Shown: positions 32,812 to 40,823 of the stretch, piece after piece
Layout: every line of letters begins with the position of its first letter
Numbering within the stretch: position 1 is the first letter of the stretch
Made by a program: the position numbers and the translations under genes
The notes under the pieces: model-generated
What the model was told of the DNA's origin: nothing
What the model saw: the letters and a program-made list of their open reading frames with translations, nothing else
The model's database searches: none
From: Bacteroidales bacterium UBA5349
Lineage (GTDB): Bacteria; Bacteroidota; Bacteroidia; Bacteroidales; Tenuifilaceae
DNA length: 64,000 bases
NCBI GenBank assembly: GCA_002410065.1
Contig: DHQB01000015.1
Coordinates: forward strand, 62,001-126,000
Direction of reading: 5' to 3'

Positions 32812-34362
32812 ATGAATCAAGAAGAACTTTTTAAGAAGTTGATTGCGCACTGCAAGGAGTATGGATTTGTTTTCCAAAGTAGCGAGATTTACGATGGACT
32901 AAGCGCAGTTTACGATTACGGACAGAATGGAGTTGAACTAAAAAATAATATCCGCCAGTATTGGTGGGATGCAATGACCCGTCTGAACGAGAATATAGTG
33001 GGCATCGACTCGGCTATATTTATGCATCCACAGGTGTGGACAGCCTCGGGACACGTTGGAGCCTTTAACGATCCGCTTATCGACAATAAGGACAGTAAAA
33101 AGCGCTACCGCGCCGATGTGCTAATTGAGGAGTGGATGGAAAAGCAGAGCGACAAAATAGCAAAAGAAGTTGAAAAGGCTAAGAAACGTTTTGGCGACAC
33201 CTTTGATGAAGCAATGTTTGTAAAAACCAATGCTCGAGTTCTTGAAAATCAGGAGAAAATAGATGCTGTTCGCAACCGCATGGCAGAATCTTTGGGAAAC
33301 AATGATTTGGCAGAGGTTAAAAAGATAATTGAGGATTGTGAGATTGCTTGCCCCGTATCGGGAACGCGGAACTGGACCGATGTTCGCCAGTTCAACCTGA
33401 TGTTCGATACTAAAATGGGTTCTGTTACCGATGATGCGAACGTTATATACCTGCGCCCAGAAACCGCTCAAGGCATTTTTGTAAACTACCTGAATGTGCA
33501 AAAAACTGGTCGTATGAAACTTCCTTTCGGAATAGCACAAATTGGTAAAGCATTCCGCAACGAGATTGTTGCACGCCAGTTTATTTTCCGTATGCGTGAG
33601 TTTGAGCAAATGGAAATGCAGTTTTTTGTTCGACCTGGTGAGGAGTTGAAGTGGTTTGAGTTTTGGAAAGAGCAACGCATGCGCTGGCACAAAGCCTTAG
33701 GCCTTGGAGACGATAAATTCCGTTTTCACGAGCATATTAAGCTGGCTCACTATGCAAATGCCGCTTTCGATATTGAATTCCAATTCCCATTTGGGTTCAA
33801 GGAGGTTGAGGGAATACATTCGCGAACCGATTTCGATTTGGCCAGCCATCAAAAGCATTCGGGAAAGAAACTCCAATACTTCGATCCCGAAACAAATGAG
33901 AATTACATTCCATATGTTGTTGAAACCTCAATAGGTTTAGATCGTACTTTCTTGCAAATTTTGTCGGGTGCTTATACCGAGGAAAAAATAACAAAAGAAG
34001 ATGGCAGTGTTGATGAGCGTGTTGTGCTTCGCATTCCACCAGCATTAGCACCAGTTAAGTTGGCCGTTCTACCTCTAGTTAAAAAGGATGGTTTGCCCGA
34101 AAAGGCTCGCCAAATAATGGACGATCTTAAGGTTGACTTTAAGTGCCAGTACGAGGAGAAGGATAGCATTGGTAAACGCTACCGTAGGCACGATGCCATT
34201 GGTACACCATTCTGCATAACAGTTGATCATCAATCGCTCGAGGACAATATGGTTACAATTCGCTATCGCGATACCATGGAGCAGGAGAGGGTCGATGTTT
34301 CTCGTCTACGCGAGATTATGGAGCAAAAGGTAAGTATGAAAACTTTGCTAAGGAGCATTTAG
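32812..34362 (+). CDS. glyS: Glycine--tRNA ligase (single-chain, class II)
   Basis: 516 residues, the size of the dimeric bacterial/eukaryotic-type glycyl-tRNA synthetase rather than the two-subunit GlyQ/GlyS form. Charges tRNA-Gly with glycine. N-terminal LIAHCKEYGFVFQSSEIYDGL, YDYGQNGVELKNNI, then FRNEIVARQFIFRMREFEQME (class II motif 2 with the substrate Arg), IHSRTDFDLASHQ and IGLDRTFLQIL (motif 3 with its Arg). The C-terminal anticodon-binding domain starts around residue 410 with PVKLAVLPLVKKD. Single gene with its own promoter. Confidence 0.96.
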   Translation: MNQEELFKKLIAHCKEYGFVFQSSEIYDGLSAVYDYGQNGVELKNNIRQYWWDAMTRLNENIVGIDSAIFMHPQVWTASGHVGAFNDPLIDNKDSKKRYRADVLIEEWMEKQSDKIAKEVEKAKKRFGDTFDEAMFVKTNARVLENQEKIDAVRNRMAESLGNNDLAEVKKIIEDCEIACPVSGTRNWTDVRQFNLMFDTKMGSVTDDANVIYLRPETAQGIFVNYLNVQKTGRMKLPFGIAQIGKAFRNEIVARQFIFRMREFEQMEMQFFVRPGEELKWFEFWKEQRMRWHKALGLGDDKFRFHEHIKLAHYANAAFDIEFQFPFGFKEVEGIHSRTDFDLASHQKHSGKKLQYFDPETNENYIPYVVETSIGLDRTFLQILSGAYTEEKITKEDGSVDERVVLRIPPALAPVKLAVLPLVKKDGLPEKARQIMDDLKVDFKCQYEEKDSIGKRYRRHDAIGTPFCITVDHQSLEDNMVTIRYRDTMEQERVDVSRLREIMEQKVSMKTLLRSI

Positions 34363-34449
34363 TGTTATCGTAATCTCCTTACTTAGTTTATTACGTTTTA
34401 ATTTTTGCCAACTGGGTACTGTGTCCAGATAATAAACTCCTTTGTAATA

Positions 34450-35751
34450 GTGAGAAAAAGGGTTCTAATAATCACGTACTATTGGCCTCCAGCCGGGGGG
34501 AGTGGAGTTCAGCGTTGGCTAAAGTTCACTAAGTACCTGCGCACCTTCGGGTGGGAGCCTGTTATTTATACTGCTGCCAATCCTGAGGCACCTGCAATGG
34601 ATCACGAACTACTTAATGAGATACCCGAAGGGATAGAGGTTTTAAAGAAATCGGTATGGGAGCCCTATAATCTTTTTAGGGCAATTTCGGGTCGTAAAGG
34701 GCAGAAATTTGGGGCGGGGCTTGCCTCAAACAAAAAGTCAAGCAAAGGCATAATGCATAGCTTCGCCCTATGGGTTAGAGGTAATCTTTTTATTCCAGAT
34801 GCTCGCATGTTTTGGATACGACCCTCGGTGAAGTATCTCTCTAAATATCTATCAAACAATTCTGTTGATGCAATTGTATCATCTGGTCCGCCCCATACCA
34901 CACACCTAATTGCAAAGCGGATTAGTAAACGGTTTTCCATTCCTTGGTTAGCCGATTTTAGGGATCCATGGACTAATATTGATTTTTTTGATGATTTAAA
35001 ACCAACCCTTTTATCAAAAAAAATCCACAGAAGATTAGAGAGAAATGTTTTAACCCATGCCCAAAGGGTAGTAACTGTAACAAAGGGTTGGGCTAACGAC
35101 CTCTCATTAATTGGCAAAACCGAGGTTTTAGTTGTTGAAAATGGCTATGATCCTGAAGATTTTGAAACAGGTGAGGTAACTTTAGATAAGGGATTTATAC
35201 TAACCCATATTGGAACGCTATCGCCCAACCGAAACTGTAATTTACTATGGCAAGTGCTTGGCGACAAGGTAAAAAACGATGCAGAGTTTGCTAAACATTT
35301 TAAGCTACGGTTTGTTGGTAGTGTTGATGCCTCTGCACACAACGCAATTGTTCACAATGGACTTTTGCCTTACACTGATTTTATGGGATACATGCCCCAC
35401 AATCAGGCAATTGATTTACAGTTAAGGTCAAGCGTTCTTTTGTTGTTAGTGAATAATAGCCCCAATGCAATGGGTATTCAAACGGGGAAGGTTTTTGAGT
35501 ACATGGCTGCAAAACGGCCAATATTTGCAGTAGGTCCTTTAGGTGGTAATACCCATGATTTGATTAGTGAAACTAAAGCTGGTATTTTTGCCGACTTTAC
35601 AGACCTTAATCAAATAAAGCAAGGAGTAGAAAGTTTATGGGACTGGTACGGTAATGATTTCAAGGGATTTAGCCCTAAAGGATTTGAGAGTTATTCCAGA
35701 AAGACATTAGCACACCGTATTGTAGCCATACTAGATGATTTAGTTAAATAA
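34450..35751 (+). CDS. Glycosyltransferase family 4-like
   Basis: 433 residues from the GTG at 34450. A TTG at 34405 would add 15 atypical residues, but homologous GT4 proteins begin just before RVLIITYYWPPAGGSGVQRW, which fits GTG. N-terminal acceptor half includes WPPAGGSGVQRWLKF, VSSGPPHTTHLIAKR and DFRDPWTN; the donor half has LTHIGTLSPNRN, and MGIQTGKVFEYMAAKRPIF with the conserved Glu of the E-x7-E region. Retaining sugar transferase, substrate unknown; probably glycan or lipopolysaccharide synthesis. Stands alone between glyS and the NUMOD4 gene. Confidence 0.82.
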   Translation: MRKRVLIITYYWPPAGGSGVQRWLKFTKYLRTFGWEPVIYTAANPEAPAMDHELLNEIPEGIEVLKKSVWEPYNLFRAISGRKGQKFGAGLASNKKSSKGIMHSFALWVRGNLFIPDARMFWIRPSVKYLSKYLSNNSVDAIVSSGPPHTTHLIAKRISKRFSIPWLADFRDPWTNIDFFDDLKPTLLSKKIHRRLERNVLTHAQRVVTVTKGWANDLSLIGKTEVLVVENGYDPEDFETGEVTLDKGFILTHIGTLSPNRNCNLLWQVLGDKVKNDAEFAKHFKLRFVGSVDASAHNAIVHNGLLPYTDFMGYMPHNQAIDLQLRSSVLLLLVNNSPNAMGIQTGKVFEYMAAKRPIFAVGPLGGNTHDLISETKAGIFADFTDLNQIKQGVESLWDWYGNDFKGFSPKGFESYSRKTLAHRIVAILDDLVK

Positions 35752-35790
35752 TCCCAGATTAATTTTATCTCCCCCTTCTATTTTACCGCT

Positions 35791-35812
35791 ATGCTGAGCG
35801 AAGTCAAAGCAT
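35791..35812. repeat. Possible interspersed repeat fragment
   Basis: ATGCTGAGCGAAGTCAAAGC and its flanks form an imperfect palindrome with ATGCT and AGCAT ends. GCTGAGCGAAGTCGAAGC-type elements are scattered between genes in many Bacteroidota and related genomes, and this one differs by a base. Only one copy is seen in the window, so the call rests on recall of the motif. Confidence 0.3.
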
Positions 35813-35917
35813 TAGATGCAAGGATTAAATTCTTCGTATCCGTTTGTTTGAACGCTAGGCTAAGACTATTCGAAACCGATATTGTTAAATAAATAATACA
35901 ACTTTTAAACCGAAATT

Positions 35918-36493
35918 ATGATTAAACGCTATCCGAATGAGGAGTGGAAAGAGTTAGATTTTAAGAGCCAGAGAGAACTAAGTTATGCAGTTTCAAGCAG
36001 CGGAAGGGTAGTTAGTTATTCTGTTGATATTGAGAACGGAAACCTACTTAAGTGCGGTAAAACTAAGGGGTATAAAGTACTTAAAAGGACTTATAGGGAG
36101 GATGGTAAAAACAAGGTAGAAACATTCTATGTTCACAAGCTGATTGCTGAAAGTTTTGTTCCAAAGCACAATCCTTCTCAAACTTATGTTATTCATTTAA
36201 ACTATATTAAAGACGATAATAGGGTATCAAACATAAGGTGGGCAAGCAAGGAGGAACTTAATGAGCATCAGAATTCTAATCCGAGTGTAATTAGCGATCG
36301 CAAGCGCTTACATGAGCATAACAGATTGCATCACTACAAACTTAGCGAAGCTGAGGTAAAGGTGATTAAACGAAAACTTTTAGATCCCAACCGGAAAACT
36401 CGCATTAAGATGATTGCCCGAAACTTTGGGGTAAGCGAAATGCAACTTTACAGAATTAAACGTGGAGAAAACTGGGCACATGTAAAACCCTAG
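35918..36493 (+). CDS. NUMOD4 / HNH endonuclease-type protein with C-terminal HTH
   Basis: 191 residues. The first ~50 residues (YPNEEWKEL...YAVSSSGRVVSY) match NUMOD4, a DNA-binding motif of homing nucleases. Next comes an HNH_3-type segment: VHKLIAESFVPKHN, VIHLNYIKDDNRVSNIRW, in which the first His and Asn-Arg-x-x-Asn-Ile-x-Trp pattern are kept. The last ~45 residues (LSEAEVKVIKRKLL...MIARNFGVSEMQLYRIKRGENW) form a helix-turn-helix with the usual LYRIKRG ending. Free-standing, not inside an intron or intein. It may be a mobile nuclease or a domesticated DNA-binding protein. Confidence 0.82.
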   Translation: MIKRYPNEEWKELDFKSQRELSYAVSSSGRVVSYSVDIENGNLLKCGKTKGYKVLKRTYREDGKNKVETFYVHKLIAESFVPKHNPSQTYVIHLNYIKDDNRVSNIRWASKEELNEHQNSNPSVISDRKRLHEHNRLHHYKLSEAEVKVIKRKLLDPNRKTRIKMIARNFGVSEMQLYRIKRGENWAHVKP

Positions 36494-36504
36494 TAAGGTT
36501 TTAT

Positions 36505-36540
36505 TAAAAAAGGGATGTTAAAAAAACATCCCCTTTTTTG
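36505..36540. terminator. Bidirectional terminator between the NUMOD4 gene and kbl
   Basis: AAAAAAGGGATGTT pairs with AACATCCCCTTTTTT with one bulged C around an A-rich loop; A and T runs on both sides allow use on either strand. It lies between the convergent NUMOD4 gene and kbl. Confidence 0.75.
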
Positions 36541-36564
36541 ATTGCTTGTGCTATCTGTTTTCGA

Positions 36565-37752
36565 TTAGATTACACCCAATTTTTTGCCCACTTTCGTAAA
36601 GGCCTCAATGCACTTGTCCAAATTTTCTTTGCTGTGCGCAGCCGATACTTGTACCCTAATACGGGCTTGATCCTTTGGTACAACAGGGAAATAGAAACCA
36701 ATTACGTAGATGCCCTCATTCAGCAATTCTGCTGCCATATCTTGTGATAGTTTTGCATCGTAAAGCATTACAGCCACAATTGCACTTTGGGTTGGTTTTA
36801 TATCAAAACCTGCCTTTTGCATTGCCTTGGTAAAATACTGGGTATTGCTCATTAGCTTGTCGTGAAGCTCATCACTGCTCTCAAGCATTGTAAACGCTTC
36901 AATTCCTGCTCCCACAATGGCTGGTGGCACTGAGTTAGAGAAAAGATAGGGTCTTGATCGTTGGCGTAGCATATCGATAATCTCTTTCTTGCCCGTAGTA
37001 AAACCACCGCATCCACCACCAAAGGCTTTGCCTAGGGTTCCTGTAATTATTTCGGCTTTTCCACGAATATTGAAAAGTTCAGTAACTCCTCTTCCTGTCG
37101 CACCAACAACTCCAGCCGAGTGGCTTTCATCTATCATGACAAGAGCGTCATACTTTTCGGCAAGTTTAATAATCTTATCCATTGGAGCAACGTTGCCATC
37201 CATTGAAAAAACGCCATCGGTAACTATAAGTCTAAAGCGCTGAGCTTGAGCAATCTTTAACTTCTCTTCAAGATCTTCCATATCGGCATTGTTGTAGCGG
37301 TAGCGTTGTGCTTTACAAAGCCTAATCCCATCAATAATCGATGCATGGTTTAGTGCATCCGAGATGATTGCGTCCTCTTCGCCTAAAATGGGCTCAAAAA
37401 CGCCTCCGTTTGCATCAAATGCAGCAATGTAGAGTATGGTGTCTTCAGTACCAAAATACTCTGATATTTTTTGCTCGAGCATTTTGTGAATATCTTGTGT
37501 TCCGCAGATAAAACGAACAGACGACATTCCAAAGCCGTGGGTATCCATAGTGTCTTTGGATGCCTTAACTAGGCGAGGATGGTTGGACAGCCCAAGGTAG
37601 TTGTTTGCACAAAAGTTGAGCACTTCTTGCCCTGTGCTAACTCTGATTTTAGCTTTTTGAGCCGAGGTGATAATTCTTTCTTTCTTAAAAAGGCCAGCTT
37701 CCTCAATAGACTGAAGTTCTTTGGTTAAGAATTCCTTAAGTTTTGCGTACAT
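36565..37752 (-). CDS. kbl: Glycine C-acetyltransferase (2-amino-3-ketobutyrate CoA ligase)
   Basis: 395 residues. PLP-dependent alpha-oxoamine synthase: cleaves 2-amino-3-ketobutyrate with CoA to glycine and acetyl-CoA in threonine breakdown, or the reverse. Motifs: FCANNYLGLSNHPRL, GFGMSSVRFICGTQ, SDALNHASIIDG, VMIDESHSAGVVG, and GTLGKAFGGGCGGF with the PLP-binding Lys. Threonine dehydrogenase (tdh) is not in the window. ATG at 37752; -7 element TACATTTG upstream. Confidence 0.95.
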   Translation of the reverse strand: MYAKLKEFLTKELQSIEEAGLFKKERIITSAQKAKIRVSTGQEVLNFCANNYLGLSNHPRLVKASKDTMDTHGFGMSSVRFICGTQDIHKMLEQKISEYFGTEDTILYIAAFDANGGVFEPILGEEDAIISDALNHASIIDGIRLCKAQRYRYNNADMEDLEEKLKIAQAQRFRLIVTDGVFSMDGNVAPMDKIIKLAEKYDALVMIDESHSAGVVGATGRGVTELFNIRGKAEIITGTLGKAFGGGCGGFTTGKKEIIDMLRQRSRPYLFSNSVPPAIVGAGIEAFTMLESSDELHDKLMSNTQYFTKAMQKAGFDIKPTQSAIVAVMLYDAKLSQDMAAELLNEGIYVIGFYFPVVPKDQARIRVQVSAAHSKENLDKCIEAFTKVGKKLGVI

Positions 37753-37793
37753 ATGCTATGTTGTTTTTGATTTTTGATATACTAAAGGTCAAA

Positions 37794-37801
37794 CAAATGT
37801 A
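37794..37801 (-). promoter_or_regulatory. -7 element (TACATTTG) upstream of kbl
   Basis: Exact TAnnTTTG on the - strand, 41 bases before the kbl ATG. The -33 region is weak. Confidence 0.4.
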
Positions 37802-37909
37802 CTCCATTTTTTTCACCTCCCGAAAAATTATGTTTCATAAATTGCTGTTTTGCAGCAAAGTGCCCTAGTCGTTTGAGAATGCAGCAATTGATGTGCATTA
37901 ATAGTAGCG

Positions 37910-37965
37910 TTCGCAATTTAACCTATTAAGGGTCAGTTTTAAGTAGAGTCAAAAAAAATTGCGAA
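37910..37965. repeat. Inverted repeat pair in the kbl upstream region
   Basis: TTCGCAATTT at 37910-37919 is matched by its reverse complement AAATTGCGAA at 37956-37965, 36 bases apart. It lies in the 298-base gap between kbl and the unknown gene; apart from a weak hairpin (TTGCTG/CAGCAA, 37842-37858) nothing else was recognised there. Confidence 0.35.
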
Positions 37966-38050
37966 TACACTTGCTCAATTCTATTAAATTAGTATATTCG
38001 TACCTTGTGAACATGTTATTAACATCAACCTCCGTTAATCACTTTTGCGT

Positions 38051-38779
38051 ATGCCATACCGCCGACTTCCCAACACCGATAGCGCTCGATTAAGAGCCTT
38101 AAAAGCTGCAGTAAAAAAGGGAAAGGATTTGCCCCCTTTTAAATTAGCATATTCTCAAAGTTCTTTTTCTAAGGCTCAGCTGTTTATAAACAACTTTGAG
38201 AAAGCAATTACAAACTATAAGGCTGCCTATAGCAAGCAGATTGAGAAGAATAAGGATTACCAGGCAGCAGCTAAAAAGGCAAGACTTTACCTTTCACATT
38301 TTATTCAGGTACTTAATTTAGCCATTACAAGGGGTGAACTCCCCGAAAAGGTGCGCTCAACTTTTGGAATGGATGTGGATGAAAGAAAGTTGCCAAATCT
38401 TACTGCTGATAAAGATTTAGAGGAATGGGGTAAGACGATTATTCAAGGCGAAGCCCAGCGGGTAAGCATGGGGCAACCCCCAATTACAAACCCCACCATT
38501 GCTGTTGTAAAGGTTAGATATGAGAATTTTATCGATGCTTCTAATCATCAACGAATATTGCAGCAAAACACACAGCGATGCCAGATGGAACTTGAGGATC
38601 TAAGAGCAAAGGCCGATGAGATTATCCTTAATGTATGGAATGAGGTCGAGGAGACCCTAAAAGATCTTCCCGACCATGAGCGGCGTGAACGTGCTCAAGA
38701 GTATGGACTTGTGTATGTGTATCGCAAAAATGAGATTAGAGAACTTCAACTGTTTGAGCGGGTTGAACTCGATCTTTAA
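38051..38779 (+). CDS. Conserved protein of unknown function, helical
   Basis: 242 residues from the ATG at 38051 (an upstream TTG adds two residues). The sequence is mostly alpha-helical and rich in Lys, Glu and Ala: N-terminal basic MPYRRLPNTDSARLRALK, a middle with long amphipathic helices (YKAAYSKQ...KARLYLSHFIQVL), and a C-terminal helix pair containing EILNVWNEVEETLKDLP. No signal peptide, membrane segment or catalytic motif. I recognise the opening from Bacteroidota proteins of unknown function. Its last 44 bases overlap the 3' end of the convergent CPBP protease gene. Confidence 0.6.
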   Translation: MPYRRLPNTDSARLRALKAAVKKGKDLPPFKLAYSQSSFSKAQLFINNFEKAITNYKAAYSKQIEKNKDYQAAAKKARLYLSHFIQVLNLAITRGELPEKVRSTFGMDVDERKLPNLTADKDLEEWGKTIIQGEAQRVSMGQPPITNPTIAVVKVRYENFIDASNHQRILQQNTQRCQMELEDLRAKADEIILNVWNEVEETLKDLPDHERRERAQEYGLVYVYRKNEIRELQLFERVELDL

Positions 38780-39659
38780 CTCTGTCATTCCAAAGAGTCC
38801 ACAAAAGAAAGCCAGAAAATATTAGGCTTGTTACCCCCAAGTACCAACTCTGTGATGGCTCTCCAATATTTTCTATATCCATAGGGGCAATGCCTGTTCC
38901 GATTAGATAGTAAAGGAAAACTGCCAATCCATTGTTCACAAAGTGAACTAGCATTGTGACCTTAATTGAGCCTGTCCAAAGGTAAAGGTAGCCAAATACC
39001 ACACCCAGCATAAACCTTGGAATAAATCCCAAAAACTGCATGTGAATTGCGCTAAAAATTAGCGAGGTAATAATAATACCCCAAGCGTTATTGTTGGTTA
39101 GTTTGATGAAATATTTTTGGAGAATCGACCTGAAAAAAAGCTCTTCACCGATTGCAGGTAGAACGGCCACCATAAAAAGGTTGAGGGTAAAAATGCTGAA
39201 TTTATCCGTAATCAATAGTCTCTTTATCAATTCCTCGGCCGATTTTTCCATTTGAATCATCCAATCAGGTACGGGAATATCGGCATTTAGCGATGCAATG
39301 AGGTTTATTCCAGGAATCAGTATAACCATCATCGCTATGGCTAAAAGCATCTGCTTGGTACTTGCTTGTTTAAAGCCAAGAAATGACAATGGTTTTTTAG
39401 AGGCTAAAAGGGCGATGAGTACTGCTGGGAAAATAAACATCCCTGCGGTTTGGAACATCTGCATAATGCGTATGGAGATTAGTCCATCGGGAGTGGTAGC
39501 GGTAGGTGATAGGATTTGAGTTAGATCCCAGTTTCCAGTTACTATTGCGGTAGTAATTACCCCCAAAAAAAGGAACAGAAGAAATCCTAGAGTAAGAAAA
39601 ACAAGTGAAAAGAAAATTCCCTTTCTGGGTGAGATATTGAATCGAATACTATTTTCCAT
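38736..39659 (-). CDS. CPBP family intramembrane glutamic protease
   Basis: 307 residues from the ATG at 39659; a longer TTG-started frame is rejected because a promoter (39674-39704) lies in it. About eight membrane helices. The CPBP/Rce1 motifs are visible: AIGEELFFRSIL (Glu-Glu near 172, then Arg), SAIHMQFLGFIPRFMLGVVFGYL (His-containing helix), and MLVHFVNNGLAVFL (last His-Asn motif). These proteins cleave CAAX-like or bacteriocin-related peptides in the membrane; the substrate here is unknown. It diverges from dusB. Confidence 0.9.
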   Translation of the reverse strand: MENSIRFNISPRKGIFFSLVFLTLGFLLFLFLGVITTAIVTGNWDLTQILSPTATTPDGLISIRIMQMFQTAGMFIFPAVLIALLASKKPLSFLGFKQASTKQMLLAIAMMVILIPGINLIASLNADIPVPDWMIQMEKSAEELIKRLLITDKFSIFTLNLFMVAVLPAIGEELFFRSILQKYFIKLTNNNAWGIIITSLIFSAIHMQFLGFIPRFMLGVVFGYLYLWTGSIKVTMLVHFVNNGLAVFLYYLIGTGIAPMDIENIGEPSQSWYLGVTSLIFSGFLLWTLWNDRVKDRVQPAQTVEVL

Positions 39660-39673
39660 TTGGTATTTTTTGC

Positions 39674-39704
39674 CAAATGTAGCTAAGGTTTTTTCTTGAA
39701 ACAA
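39674..39704 (-). promoter_or_regulatory. Promoter of the CPBP protease gene (TTG, 20 bases, TACATTTG)
   Basis: On the - strand TTG (39704-39702), 20 bases, TACATTTG (39681-39674), with the ATG 14 bases beyond. It fixes the start at 39659. Confidence 0.6.
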
Positions 39705-39721
39705 TTCATATCTAACACAAA

Positions 39722-39753
39722 TTGTGTTTTATTCAGAAGTCTGTATATTTTTG
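39722..39753 (+). promoter_or_regulatory. Promoter of dusB (TTG, 21 bases, TATTTTTG)
   Basis: TTG at 39722-39724, 21 bases, TATTTTTG at 39746-39753, leaving 23 bases to the GTG at 39777. It starts 17 bases from the divergent CPBP promoter. Confidence 0.55.
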
Positions 39754-39776
39754 TAATCAAATTTTTAGGAGAAATA

Positions 39777-40793
39777 GTGAGGATAGGTTCAATAGATTTA
39801 GGCGAAAAACCTTTGCTTTTAGCCCCAATGGAGGATGTTACCGATCCTTCGTTTCGATACCTGTGCAAGCAGTTTGGAGCAGATATGATGTACACGGAGT
39901 TTGTAAATTCCGATGGGCTTATTCGCGATGCTTCAAGTTGTCAGGTTAAGCTCAATATTTATGAGCATGAGCGTCCTATTGGTATTCAGCTGTATGGCCA
40001 TATTATTGAGAGCATGGTTGAGGCATGTAAAATTGCAACCCAAGCCAACCCCGATTTAATTGATATCAACTTTGGTTGCCCTGTAAAAAAGATTGCCAAT
40101 AGAGGGGCAGGATCGGGAATGATGAAGGATATCCCCAAAATGGTGGAGATGACAAGGCAAATTGTGAATGCTACTCATATCCCTGTAACAGTAAAAACGC
40201 GCTTGGGTTGGGATAATGAATCGAAGTATATTGTTTCTATTGCAGAACAGTTGCAAGATGTGGGTATTAAAGCGCTTACCATCCACGGACGAACACGGGC
40301 ACAATTATACAAAGGTCAAGCAGACTGGAGCCTTATAGGCGATGTGAAATCAAATCCGCGAATGCATATTCCCATTATTGGGAATGGCGATATTGATAGC
40401 CCCGAGAAAGCAGTCGAAATGTTCAATAAGTATGGAGTAGATGCCATAATGATAGGTCGTGCAACCTATGGTAGGCCATGGATTTTTAAGGAGATAAAGC
40501 ACTACATGCAGAACGGCGAACGAATGAACCCTTTTACAGTAGAGGAGAAGGTTGCCATTGCAAAGGAACATCTTTTAAAATCAATGGAGTTTAAAGGCGA
40601 TAGAAGAGGAATATTGGAAATGCGAAGGCATCTTACCTGTTATTTTAAAGGCTTACCGAATTTTAAGGAATTGAGATTAAGACTTGTAACCTCTGATTGC
40701 CCTGATGAACTCAATGACATACTTAATATAGTTGCAGAACGATATGCAGGTGTTGTACCCGACGAGAGCATTAACCCATCGCCTTGGGCATAG
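39777..40793 (+). CDS. dusB: tRNA-dihydrouridine synthase, DusB type
   Basis: 338 residues from the GTG at 39777. The longer frame from TTG 39696 is rejected: the promoter lies inside it and the core family start is just before IGSIDLGEKPLLLAPMEDVT. FMN-dependent reduction of uridines in the tRNA D-loop, usually U17 for DusB. Motifs: LAPMEDVTDPSFR, MYTEFVNSDGL, DINFGCPVKKI with the catalytic Cys, GSGMMKD, TVKTRLGWD, LTIHGRTRAQLYKG and IGNGDI / MIGRATYGRPWIF. C-terminal helical domain present (HLTCYFKGLPNFKELR). Confidence 0.94.
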   Translation: MRIGSIDLGEKPLLLAPMEDVTDPSFRYLCKQFGADMMYTEFVNSDGLIRDASSCQVKLNIYEHERPIGIQLYGHIIESMVEACKIATQANPDLIDINFGCPVKKIANRGAGSGMMKDIPKMVEMTRQIVNATHIPVTVKTRLGWDNESKYIVSIAEQLQDVGIKALTIHGRTRAQLYKGQADWSLIGDVKSNPRMHIPIIGNGDIDSPEKAVEMFNKYGVDAIMIGRATYGRPWIFKEIKHYMQNGERMNPFTVEEKVAIAKEHLLKSMEFKGDRRGILEMRRHLTCYFKGLPNFKELRLRLVTSDCPDELNDILNIVAERYAGVVPDESINPSPWA

Positions 40794-40823
40794 TTTGTCC
40801 TTTACTCATAAATAACGCAGACG

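Noticed and set aside
33121..33690. 189-residue open frame antisense to glyS
   Set aside because: Shadow frame fully inside a highly conserved synthetase; no start context or motif.
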